In this document: one piece after another, positions 52,098-61,400 of the stretch
Layout: each line of letters opens with the position of its first letter
How positions within the stretch are numbered: position 1 is the first letter of the stretch
Assembly: GCA_020061355.1 (NCBI GenBank)
Contig: JAGUYK010000008.1
Span: 24,155 to 88,154, forward strand
Length of the DNA: 64,000 nucleotides
Reading direction: 5' to 3'
Source of the DNA: Ignavibacteriales bacterium
GTDB taxonomy: Bacteria; Bacteroidota; Ignavibacteria; Ignavibacteriales; Melioribacteraceae
Position numbers and translations under genes: made by a program
The notes under the pieces: generated by a model
Databases searched by the model: none
What the model was told of the DNA's origin: nothing
What the model saw: only the letters and a program-made list of their open reading frames with translations

Positions 52098-52469
52098 TTA
52101 AAGAATAAATCTTTTGATTCCGTTTTTTAAGACAGTGACATTAAAATTCATTAGTAATCCTATCTTTTTATTTGCAAATCGCAAGTAGGTTAGAATCTGA
52201 GCTTCGTGGACTGGCAGGATTGCTTCCTGAGCTTTTAATTCGACAACGACTTCATTCTCAACAATTAAATCTGCTCTGTAACCGCAATCCAATTTAATTT
52301 CTTTATAGACTATTGGAATCGGTTTTTGTTTTTCAAATTTCAATCCGCGATTTAATAATTCATAGCAAAGACATTCCTCATAAGCAGATTCTAACATACC
52401 AGGCCCTAAATGCTAATGAACTTCAATAGCCGCACCGATTATTTCACTGGTAATCTGATTGATTTCCAA
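52098..52469 (-). pseudogene. GxxExxY protein (PD-(D/E)XK nuclease-like), interrupted by an in-frame TAG
   Basis: The full frame runs from TTG 52469, preceded by GGAGGGGG, to TAA at 52098. It reads EINQITSEIIGAAIEVH, then TAG (52413-52415) where relatives have Lys (EVHK.LGPG), then HLGPGMLESAYEECLCYELL. One base change from AAG would restore it. Downstream of the stop an ATG at 52397 could give a 99-residue piece that lacks the first helix. The nuclease-like core YRADLIVENEVVVELKA retains the Asp and the ExK of PD-(D/E)XK enzymes. No function of GxxExxY proteins is known to me with certainty. Confidence 0.8.
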
Positions 52470-52479
52470 TTTCCCCCTC

Positions 52480-52519
52480 CTCTGTGTAACTCTGTGAATT
52501 CTCCGTGTCTCTCTGTGTA
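52480..52519 (-). repeat. Right inverted repeat of the GxxExxY cassette
   Basis: Carries three CTCTGTG words plus CTCCGTG over 40 bases. It runs straight into the ribosome site of the frame (52471-52480). Confidence 0.65.
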
Positions 52520-52565
52520 ATTTTTTTCTTTATAGAACTCGACAGTACAAATTATCTATATAACT

Positions 52566-53210
52566 CTACGGAACTATCCGAAATATTTCCATTTTCTTAA
52601 AATAGCCGACGTAGAATTTCTTTCCCTTCTGCAGATTAATTTGACTTGAGTAGATCTCCTTCAATCCGGACCCTTCCGCTAAATCAACGAACTCTCTTTC
52701 ATCAACCAATTTGATAATTGAGCTCAGTTTTTTAATCGATTCATAGGGTGTTTCAGATACCGGGTCGGAAGAATCGGTTTGCAATTGTAATACCACACTT
52801 ATTATTCCGCCGGGATTCAACCAGTTTGATAATTTACTAAGTACTTTTTGTACATCAACATATTCAAAAATCAATGCAGTATGAATAAGATCAAAATACG
52901 GATGTTGAATTTCCAAATCATTCAAATCAGCACAAATAAGATTTAGTGATGGTAAATCCTCTGCAAACCACGCATGGCATTCAGCTAAGTATTTGTAATT
53001 TATATCAACGCCCAGAATAATTTTATTCTGCCTGTCAATTAAATGCTCAAAACCATTTCCGGTTGTACAACCGGGAATAAAAATTGAATCCGGATTAAAC
53101 TGATCAATTACCTTGCGGAATATTTCGTTTAATACCTGAAGCTGAAGAACATCGGGTGCCGACATATGTGCTTCGTACTCATCAGATTGTATTTGCTGCC
53201 ATGGATTCAT
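52566..53210 (-). CDS. Class I SAM-dependent methyltransferase
   Basis: 214 residues from ATG 53210, 5 bases after the Memo-like gene stop; a longer frame to 53276 overlaps that gene. Rossmann SAM site: SIFIPGCTTGNGFEHL (GxxxGxG-like), VDINYKYLAECH for the acidic end of strand 2 and LICADLNDLEI. Looks like Methyltransf_11/25 types; no substrate can be named. It closes the dmsABC-memo-methyltransferase operon and is the most distal gene. Confidence 0.8.
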   Translation of the reverse strand: MNPWQQIQSDEYEAHMSAPDVLQLQVLNEIFRKVIDQFNPDSIFIPGCTTGNGFEHLIDRQNKIILGVDINYKYLAECHAWFAEDLPSLNLICADLNDLEIQHPYFDLIHTALIFEYVDVQKVLSKLSNWLNPGGIISVVLQLQTDSSDPVSETPYESIKKLSSIIKLVDEREFVDLAEGSGLKEIYSSQINLQKGKKFYVGYFKKMEIFRIVP

Positions 53211-53215
53211 AAGAG

Positions 53216-54337
53216 TTAGAATTTGTTGTTTAACTGATTTCCATTTATATATAAACCTAGAGTAAACCATCCGCACCAGTGCCGATATGAAAATGGTGCT
53301 GTTAAACCCATACCGGTATTTATTACGGGCAGAACCTTCTCAGTAAAAGTATCTGAGTATTTGTACAATTCCCCTTTAATATCTTTACCGTAAAATTCGC
53401 TTAAAATATTTTGAATTGTCATTAAACCAAAAACCACCGGATACCTTCCGCACCAGATTGGAATAGTTTTATTTTCTACCACTCCGGGCCAAAGCTCTTT
53501 AGTAAGATTAACAATTTTTTCATTACTGATTTCAGTAATAAGATTTTCTTCAATTATCCTCTTGTCATTATCAGTTGCAATCTTATGTGCATTAGCATCA
53601 AGTCCGTATGGCGAGTTATTAAAATCCTCGCCGTAATGATTGGCGTCGTTTGAGATCAGGAAAAGAATATCCTTTCCAACCTCAAGTTTATTCTCATTAA
53701 TATATTCTAAGATAATTCTGCCAAGTTTATTACTTACATCTTCCATTTTTTTTAACGGCATTTGAGTTACCATGATCGGAGTAATTTTCATTTCTCTGTT
53801 ATAATATTGGAGGAAGGGAATTAAGGCTTCAATTGAATGTTCAATGCTATGTGCTTTGTTACTAATGATATAAAATTCTTTAGCAAGCTTCTCCTTTATT
53901 AATTCACGTAACGGAGAAATTTCAACTTCACTATATGGACCTTTCCATTTATCATATTCATCAAGTATCAATACATTCTTTGGATCGTTCAATTCCTTGC
54001 GGACAGTTCCGTGAGTTACACCGAATATAACCACCTCTTTGGTTCTTATTTTATTGAACAACGGATAATAAATCTTCCCGGCGTAGAGATAATCGTCATG
54101 TACAGAAATACCGCCGATCAATTTATTAGATGAGAATTCTGTAAGTGCTTCGGTTTCACCCGACAAATATTTCATGAATGAATTCATCTCTTCTGCATTC
54201 CAGCAAAATCCTACATCATCTCGAACAGGACGGATTGACTGCGAGTGCAGAGTGCAGGATAAGGAATTTAGAATAATATAAAGAATAAATTGTAAGCCGA
54301 TATATTTCATAAAAATGCTCATTATAAAAAAACTCAT
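53216..54337 (-). CDS. Exported Memo-like protein (AmmeMemoRadiSam protein B family)
   Basis: 373 residues with a hydrophobic N-terminal segment (about 10-30) suggesting a signal. The Memo fold motifs are IGGISVHDDYLYAG (putative first His), FGVTHG, AHSIEHSIEALIPFLQ and NDANHYG. MEMO1-family proteins bind metal (copper in the human one) and in bacteria belong to the AmmeMemoRadiSam group. Here the partners AMMECR1 and the radical SAM protein are not adjacent. It starts in a 4-base ATGA overlap with the anchor subunit gene (ATG 54310 is an alternative), so it is coupled to the Dms operon. Confidence 0.82.
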   Translation of the reverse strand: MSFFIMSIFMKYIGLQFILYIILNSLSCTLHSQSIRPVRDDVGFCWNAEEMNSFMKYLSGETEALTEFSSNKLIGGISVHDDYLYAGKIYYPLFNKIRTKEVVIFGVTHGTVRKELNDPKNVLILDEYDKWKGPYSEVEISPLRELIKEKLAKEFYIISNKAHSIEHSIEALIPFLQYYNREMKITPIMVTQMPLKKMEDVSNKLGRIILEYINENKLEVGKDILFLISNDANHYGEDFNNSPYGLDANAHKIATDNDKRIIEENLITEISNEKIVNLTKELWPGVVENKTIPIWCGRYPVVFGLMTIQNILSEFYGKDIKGELYKYSDTFTEKVLPVINTGMGLTAPFSYRHWCGWFTLGLYINGNQLNNKF

Positions 54338-55248
54338 ACACCAATGCGGAAATACATAGCATAAAAAAGGTAGCGTCCTATTAATTCTTCAAGCAATAAG
54401 ATGCCGAAATAGAGAGCATAATATTTCCGCTTAAGAAGTAAATCTCTTGTCCTGTTATATTTAACAAGCAAAGAGATTAACCATAAAAAAGCCGAAAGTA
54501 AAAGTAATAACCTCAGAATTATGAGAAGAATGTTTTTTTCAATCAATATTCCGAAGCTTGACCTCAGGGTTTCATCTCCGCTGCCGAGATAAATAAGCTG
54601 ACTAAACATTATTATAACCTGAAAGAACAACAATCCAAGTATGAATAAAGAAATTATTTTAAACGGATCGGTTAGTTTTTGAATTGAGAATTCATTTAAC
54701 AGTAAAGAATATTTTTTTTTGTTGATAATAATATTCAGAGCATGAAGAATTGCCCCGCTTCCTAATATAAGAGAAGTAAAAACAAATGCCAGAGGTGTAA
54801 ACAAATTATTCCAGACCGGAACAGTTTCAAGCATGTAGACCATCGCCATAGACGCAATTGCAATATATCCGAGTGCTACAGTTATCAGTGCCAAAGAGAA
54901 AATTAATTTCCTGTTTAACTTGTGTCTGATGTAGATCAGAAGAAAAAAACCGCCACTTAAAAGGAATAGAATCAAGGATAATATTTCTCGGCTGAGCCAG
55001 GATGTTCCCAGATTATTCAATGCATTAAACGCATTTATTGGATTTCCAAGGTGAAATCCTGCTACGATTACAGCTAAAACAAGTATGAACCCTGTTACAT
55101 TTAAGATCGGTTTACTAATAACAGTAAAAATCTCATCATTCAGTCTAACTAAACTCAGATGATGTATAACTCCGAGAAATAAAAACGCACCTACCGCCAT
55201 TTGGACCATAATCGTGAAAAGTATCAGGGGACATTCCGCAAAGTGCAT
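54334..55248 (-). CDS. DmsC-like membrane anchor subunit
   Basis: 304 residues, eight predicted spans, the membrane part of a DMSO reductase-type complex. It holds quinol oxidation and anchors the catalytic dimer to the periplasmic side. The start CPLILFTIMVQMAVGAFLFLG and the IAGFHLGNPINAFNALNNLGTSW block match DmsC/NrfD-type anchors. Two His in the latter region (GFHLGNP) are likely haem-free quinol-site residues. One base separates it from dmsB. Translational overlap with the Memo gene follows. Confidence 0.85.
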   Translation of the reverse strand: MHFAECPLILFTIMVQMAVGAFLFLGVIHHLSLVRLNDEIFTVISKPILNVTGFILVLAVIVAGFHLGNPINAFNALNNLGTSWLSREILSLILFLLSGGFFLLIYIRHKLNRKLIFSLALITVALGYIAIASMAMVYMLETVPVWNNLFTPLAFVFTSLILGSGAILHALNIIINKKKYSLLLNEFSIQKLTDPFKIISLFILGLLFFQVIIMFSQLIYLGSGDETLRSSFGILIEKNILLIILRLLLLLSAFLWLISLLVKYNRTRDLLLKRKYYALYFGILLLEELIGRYLFYAMYFRIGV

Positions 55249-55866
55249 TTATACTTCCTCCTTATTAGAAATTGCAAGATAAATGTCTGGTTTGTTAAGC
55301 GAATCTTTATGCGGATTGATAACAAGAGCCGGTTTAGTAATAGAGGAATCTGGCAATGGATAAACTTCCGCTAATTCACCGTATTTCTTTTTAAGCTCCT
55401 TAAACTCACCAAACTCAAGAACTCTCATAGGACACGCATCAACACAGGAGGGATTTTTCCCTTCGTTAATGTAATCGTAACAAAATGTGCACTTAGTCAT
55501 TACGCCTTTATTCGAATCATACTGTGGTGCACCATAGGGACATGACCATTCACAATATCTGCATCCGATACACTTATTTTCATCAATCAGTACAATTCCA
55601 TCTTTCCGTTGATAAATTGCTTTGGTGGGGCAGGTCTTTACACAAATAGGGTCTTCACAATGATTACACGCCATAGAAATGTTATAGGCAAATACTTGAG
55701 GAAGCCATGCGTTACCCTTTCTGATCCAATCACCCCCGCTTACCTCATAAACTCTGCGCCATAATATTCCATTGCCGGTATTATGCTTATCATTACAGGC
55801 TGCCTGACAGGCTTTACATCCGGAACATCTGCTTGTATCAATATAAAATGCATATTGCTTTTTCAT
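55249..55866 (-). CDS. DmsB-like iron-sulfur electron-transfer subunit
   Basis: 205 residues with four [4Fe-4S] cysteine groups: CSGCKACQAAC (about 14-24), CNHCEDPICVKTCP (about 67-80), CIGCRYCEWSCP (about 99-110) and CTFCYDYINEG...CVDACP (about 126-145). Passes electrons from the anchor to the molybdenum subunit. Lacks its own signal, so it is probably exported with the Tat-tagged catalytic subunit, as is known for DmsB. Confidence 0.93.
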   Translation of the reverse strand: MKKQYAFYIDTSRCSGCKACQAACNDKHNTGNGILWRRVYEVSGGDWIRKGNAWLPQVFAYNISMACNHCEDPICVKTCPTKAIYQRKDGIVLIDENKCIGCRYCEWSCPYGAPQYDSNKGVMTKCTFCYDYINEGKNPSCVDACPMRVLEFGEFKELKKKYGELAEVYPLPDSSITKPALVINPHKDSLNKPDIYLAISNKEEV

Positions 55867-55872
55867 GAACTG

Positions 55873-58272
55873 CTATGCCTTTTCTAACTGAACCATTATA
55901 GTGTGCTGTGCATTTCCGAAAGCAAGAGGAGTCCACTTTTCAGAAGTTAATACGTTTATACATCCCCGGCGGTCAATACCGTTTTTATCGGGAGTCCACC
56001 ACGCCCCCTGAGGAATATCTATAACACCGGGTAATATTCTCTTTGTCACCCGGCACTTAATAATTATTGTTCCTCTATCGTTGAATACCTTAACTTCATC
56101 ACCATCTTCTACATTACGTTCCAATGCATCAACTGGATTGATAAAAACTCTTTGAGGAAATGCTTCATCAGTCCATTCATTGTTATCGTGGGTTGAATGG
56201 ACCCGACCCATATAATGATGTCCGACAGCCTGAAGCGGATATTTTTTTGCTTCTTCGCCAAACGGGCTTTCCCACTCCTGTATATATTTAGGAATTGGAG
56301 GAATTGTACAAGGTTTCTGCATTTCAAAAAGTGTTTTAGAGAATATCTCAATTCTACCGGAAGGAGTTTTTAATGGATTCTTTTGGGGATTATTTCTGAA
56401 ATCTCTAAATGCAATTTTCGGTTCTGTAATTGGAGTTGAATAAACACCTTTGTTACTCTTTTCAAACTCTTTCAGATTTGGAACATTGGGGAATCTTGTT
56501 TTTCTATATTCTTCAATTGTCCATTCAATCCAATCTTTCTCGGTTCTTCCTTCTGTGTATTGATACTTAACACCAAACCTATCTGCAATCTCTGAACAGA
56601 TTTGATAATCACTTTTTGTTTCGAACGGAGGATCAACTATCTTGGGCATCAGAATTACTTCATCACCGTATTTCCATCCGTCCTCCAATCCCCATACTTC
56701 AAACTGAGTACAGACCGGAAGAACTATATCGGCAAACTTTGCAGTTGGGGTCATAAACTGTTCATGAACAACTATGAACTCAACTAATTTTTCATCTTCT
56801 AAAATTTTTGCTGTGCGGTTAACATTTGCATGCTGATTTATCAATGCATTTGTTGCAACCGCATAAATCAATTTGACGTTGTTATCGAGTTTATCCGCAC
56901 CCACTACTCCTTCTGCGACAGATAGTTCTTGGCCACGCAGAACAGCTTCAGTCCATAGAAAAGTTGGAATTCTTGTTTTAATTGGATTAGGACCGGTGGG
57001 AAAAACATTCCAGAAGGGACCGCCGTCATCGGCCTGAAGTGCGATACCGCTTGCACAGCCACCCGGGATTCCGATGTTTCCGGAAAGTGCAGCAAGTACG
57101 CATCCACCTATTACTGCTGTTTCTCCGTATGCCCGTCTCTGCATACCGTATCCCTGATAGAGCATCGCGGGTTTTATGGTTGCATACTCGTGTGCAATAT
57201 TAATAATAGTTTCTTTAGGAACAGTAGTAATCTCTTCCGCCCATTGAGGTGTTTTAGGAATTCCATCGCGAATTCCCAGAATGTAATCCTTGTAGCTCTC
57301 TTCTCTTTCCAGACCTTCGGGCATTTGAGATGAGTCGAAACCGACACAATACTTTTTAACAAACTCTTGATCGTAAAGGTCTTGGGTTATCATTACATAG
57401 GCCATAGCGCTCATCATTGCAACGTCTGTACCGGGACGGATCGGTATCCATTCATCTGCAAGCGCAACAGCACTCATACTCATTCGCGGATCAATACAGA
57501 TTATTCTTGCACCGTTCTCTTTTGCTTTCTTAAGGAAGTATTCGCTGTTTGTTCCATCACGCATCTCACATGGATTCCAGCTCCACATAATTATGTATTT
57601 AGAGTTTACCCAATCCTGTCTCTGATTTCCTGTTACACTTGTTCCGAACACATAAGGAGTTGCTTTCGAAATTGCAGCCCAACTGTAGCTATTGTAAAAA
57701 CCGAGTGAGCCACCTATTAAATTGAAAAGCCGGACAGCAGTTTGTCTTCCGTTAACCTGATTGTAGCTTCCCGTTCCATAAGGAACATAAATTGAACTGT
57801 TGCCGTAAGTATCTTTTATCCGTTTGATTTCTGATACAATTATATCGTAGGCTTCATCCCATGAGATCCGTTCAAATTTTCCCTCACCTCTTTTTCCAAT
57901 TCTCTTCAACGGATACTTTAACCGATCGGGGTGGTATTGTCGTTTGCGGTAGGCTCTTCCTCTTATGCAGGCTCTTAACTGAGGATCTTCGATAGAATCG
58001 TTAGGACGGTCATCGGTTTCGATTCGGATGATTTTTTCATCTTTCACAAATACTTTTAATAAACATCGTCCGCCGCAATTATGTGCAGGGCAGCCTGTTC
58101 TTACAATTCGATCAGCTAAAACGAATGGATGGGTTTTTGATTCTATTGAGCCGATAACTTCTGATATTCCGCCAACGGATAAAGCTGTAGCGCCAAGAGC
58201 TGAGGACCATTTTAAGAATTCCCGCCTTGAAAGACCAAAAGGATTATTAGAGTTATCCGCCCTTTCTTTCAT
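55873..58272 (-). CDS. DmsA-like molybdopterin oxidoreductase, Tat-exported catalytic subunit
   Basis: 799 residues. Tat signal SRREFLKWSSALGATALS (about 14-31). A [4Fe-4S] site CPAHNCGGRC with a distal Cys in LRACIRGRAYRKRQYHPDRL, matching DmsA. The Mo-ligand region is FYNSYSWAAISKATP, with Ser as in DmsA. IIMWSWNPCEMRDGTNSEYF and RPGTDVAMMSAMAYV are cofactor contacts. Terminal part PVDALERNVEDGDEV and INVLTSEKWTPLAFGNA binds the pterin. It reduces DMSO or related S- or N-oxides, substrate unproved. No DmsD-type chaperone is next to it. First gene of the operon. Confidence 0.93.
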   Translation of the reverse strand: MKERADNSNNPFGLSRREFLKWSSALGATALSVGGISEVIGSIESKTHPFVLADRIVRTGCPAHNCGGRCLLKVFVKDEKIIRIETDDRPNDSIEDPQLRACIRGRAYRKRQYHPDRLKYPLKRIGKRGEGKFERISWDEAYDIIVSEIKRIKDTYGNSSIYVPYGTGSYNQVNGRQTAVRLFNLIGGSLGFYNSYSWAAISKATPYVFGTSVTGNQRQDWVNSKYIIMWSWNPCEMRDGTNSEYFLKKAKENGARIICIDPRMSMSAVALADEWIPIRPGTDVAMMSAMAYVMITQDLYDQEFVKKYCVGFDSSQMPEGLEREESYKDYILGIRDGIPKTPQWAEEITTVPKETIINIAHEYATIKPAMLYQGYGMQRRAYGETAVIGGCVLAALSGNIGIPGGCASGIALQADDGGPFWNVFPTGPNPIKTRIPTFLWTEAVLRGQELSVAEGVVGADKLDNNVKLIYAVATNALINQHANVNRTAKILEDEKLVEFIVVHEQFMTPTAKFADIVLPVCTQFEVWGLEDGWKYGDEVILMPKIVDPPFETKSDYQICSEIADRFGVKYQYTEGRTEKDWIEWTIEEYRKTRFPNVPNLKEFEKSNKGVYSTPITEPKIAFRDFRNNPQKNPLKTPSGRIEIFSKTLFEMQKPCTIPPIPKYIQEWESPFGEEAKKYPLQAVGHHYMGRVHSTHDNNEWTDEAFPQRVFINPVDALERNVEDGDEVKVFNDRGTIIIKCRVTKRILPGVIDIPQGAWWTPDKNGIDRRGCINVLTSEKWTPLAFGNAQHTIMVQLEKA

Positions 58273-58408
58273 ATGGTATAAAATTACGTTATAAATCTAT
58301 ACGCAACTTAATTTATAGAGGAATAATATGAAAGAGCATAAAACGAACTTGAGTGATTAGTTTTCCGAGATTCAAAAAAATCCTGTATAAATCGAACTTA
58401 AATGAAGG

Positions 58409-58442
58409 AACCGGCTCAGCAGAAACAATTGCAGAGCCGGTT
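58409..58442. terminator. Hairpin downstream of the C45-hydrolase gene
   Basis: A 13-bp stem with one mismatch: AACCGGCTCAGCA (58409-58421) and TGCAGAGCCGGTT (58430-58442), 8-base loop. It lies 10 bases past the stop. The T-run is on the plus strand side, so terminator on the minus strand is likely but not certain. Confidence 0.6.
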
Positions 58443-58452
58443 TTTCTAATTT

Positions 58453-61400
58453 TTAAAGAACTATTTCTAAAGCATTATTACAATGATAGCCTTTTTTCAC
58501 AATCTTGTTTCCTTTGTAAATTGCCCAAGCCGGCATTGTCTGATGCGCTTTTGTCATTTGATACAACTGCTGCGCACTGTTCCCGATAAAAATGTAGACA
58601 GTTTTGTTTGGATTATATGGATTGGGATATGTAATGTAAAGCCCGTCATCATTATGATTATAGAGGGCTCCATTCCACTTAAAGAAATATTTGCCGCAAT
58701 CGATTCCGAGTTTTTCAAAAACTTTTTTGGCAAAACTGTTTTCGGATGGACCGCCTAAAATTATTAAATCATTCTTTGCAAGTTCGTTCTCATCAACTTC
58801 ACCATCCTTCCTTAACGGCTGAAAAATTTCAGTGAAGCGGTCGGCTACCATTTTCTGATAGCGGAGCGCAATAGTATGATTTGCCTCTATCTGCTGTGAC
58901 GTTCCGTAAATAATAATTGTCGTTGCAAAATCATCAAAGAAGTTTTGATATGTATAGTAACTACTTCTTTCCACGGGTATTTCATTTCCATAATTAAAAA
59001 TTATTTTTTCTGGTTTTTCATTCATAACAAAATCAAACTTCTGCTCGCTTCCATTTACTTCTATTAACTTAATAATCCGCTCTTTCCCGGATTCAATTCC
59101 TAGTGTAGTAAAGAATTTGTACGGACTATTATTCTGCTTGATCTCAATGCTTAATCTCCATCTGTCATCTGCCTGAACCGCATTAGCATTAATAGTTATT
59201 GAAGGAATATCTTCCCTTTCAAGCCACTGCATAATGAAACTTCTCAACTGCTTGCCGGTTGTCTTTTCAGCTGTCTGAATGAATTGTTCGTTAGTTATAT
59301 TCTTTTCTTTGAACTCCGAATGAATTTTATTCATCATATTGGAAAAAGTATTGTTTCCCAGTAATAATCTTAGCTGATGAAGTAAATATGTTCCATTTAT
59401 TCTTGGTATCTGGTAGTTGTTATACTTATCATAAACGGTTTTTGCATTTATCGGTGCAAGATTTCCTTCTTTATGAATAGCATATAGAAGACGGTGATTC
59501 AGCTCGGTCAATTCATCCTTAGAGTAATTCAGCGCTGCCTCCGGATTTGAAGGCATCTGCTTCAAAAAATAATAATATGATGATGTTGCACTAACAAACC
59601 AGTTCTCTTTTTCGGTTGAGGGATAAACAGTGCTTTTCCATAAAGTGTTTTTATCGAATGAATAAATTTCCTTTACCTCGTTAAGGGAATTGTTAAGTTC
59701 TTTAACCATTTGAACAACCCCGGATTTCTCTTTCATCTCCTTTAGTTTATCTGCGACATAAACAGGATTGGCAACTGTATAGCCAAGCGTAAATCGTGGA
59801 ACAGCATTTGGCAGATCAGGTATTCGCCCATTTTCACCAACGAATTGTTCTCTCAATGTAACCTTACCGATATGTGCAAAGAACATAAGGTTCTCTGCCA
59901 TTTCGGATGTTGTTACTTTTCCATCGCATGCATGCGGTCGGTTGATCGGTGATGAGTTCCACAATTCAAACGCTTCCGTTTGATCAATATTTCCCTTCTT
60001 TTCCTGATAAAAATTCCAGAATGCAATATCGCGGTTTACGGGACGCCAGATAATATCTGCCGGTGATTCCTCTGCATTCTGAATATATTCTTTTCTTACT
60101 TCCATATCTTTGTTGTTATTGTTGCTCCAGTAAAAATCTTTTGCATTGTTATACCATTCCTGTTTAGAGCTTCTCCACAATTTCCATTTGTATGTACCGA
60201 GTAGAAGAATTGCAATTTCATTTTTCTTAACATCGCCTATCAGCCAATCATTAGTATACATTCCATTGTTTTTCGTTGTCATAATTTTTACCACATCGTC
60301 GACGCTATTTGCATACTGTGCCGCTTTTCTAATTCTATTGGACTGTGGAATTCCATCGGGATTATAAGGTGTTTGCTGAACAGTAGTTTCACCAAGCATA
60401 ATGCCGGCGCTGTTCATGTAGAAATCCGCACCGGAATGAATGCCGCCGGGATAAGTTTGATACACTAATCGATTTCCTTCAGACGGTTGGACATCTGCAA
60501 TCACATTCCAATGATATCCGGTATACCCGCCCCACATGAAAATTTGTGAGTACACAATTCTGCCGTCTTTTGTTGCCGAATTGTTAGCGAGAAATGCCGA
60601 ACACTTATGCAATCTTTCTTGTATACTTAACTCATCCTCATTAGATAAAAAACTTTTCCCGGTTAACGGATTAGGAGTTACACGAAGCGCGCTTTGAATA
60701 TAATCGAGATCAATTGAAGAATTGATCGCAACAATATCAAGCAGATCTACCGGACGGTCAAAAACTTTTGAACCGGCTTTGGAGGCACCATCAGCTATTC
60801 CTTTCATCTCGGTCAAATATTCTTCTTCGTATTTACGAAGCATCATTGCATCAACTTCAAAACGTGTTCTGTTCCAGCCGGTTTGCGGTTCAGAATTGTT
60901 ATAACTCACCGCAAGTTTTTCGATAAACATTTTTATTTCGTCAGCAAGCAGAAAACCGTACTGATAACCCCGCTCGTACGGTTTACCTTCAATATGAACA
61001 AAGATCCAACCTTTATCCTCATAACGGAATGCAGGTCCATACCATTTAACCGTTTCCATTGGGATATATTCAGAAATATCCGTTACCTCGGATAATTCAA
61101 TATCATCAAACCAGGCCTTTCCTTTTGCATTTCCATTGTAACCTAAATGAAACCGAACTCTATCTCTCGATTTTGTAGCAACAAACATCATTTCTATTTT
61201 TTGCCAATCGTTAGTAGCACCAACAGAGGAAGAGTTGTTTGTAAAAGGGAAAGATTCCATAGTTAAACATGCTGCAACTGATGTAGGATATTGATCGATC
61301 GGATTGGTAAAAGCATTTTCAGCTTTGATCCAACCGCTCAATTTATAAACGTGCCCGACTTTCAAACTCACTTCTTCAGAAGAAACAATGCTCTGTGACC

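Larger units (their letters stand above)
52058..52519 (-). mobile_element. Candidate GxxExxY cassette bounded by 40-bp inverted repeats
   Basis: A 462-base unit: inverted repeat at 52058-52097, reading frame directly against it, and a matching inverted repeat at 52480-52519 touching the ribosome site. Reversed, the left repeat matches the right one at about 80% (shared blocks CTCTGTGT, TCTGTGAAT and CTCTGTG). There is no spare sequence between ends and gene, as in a compact transposable unit. No transposase is present, and no clear target duplication was found, so the element call is inference. Confidence 0.55.

Noticed and set aside
52413-52415. Read-through or recoding at the TAG
   Set aside because: No downstream structure or amber-suppressor tRNA is visible, so a plain nonsense change is simpler.
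57367-57708. 113-codon plus-strand frame
   Set aside because: Antisense to the DmsA-like gene, with no signal of its own.
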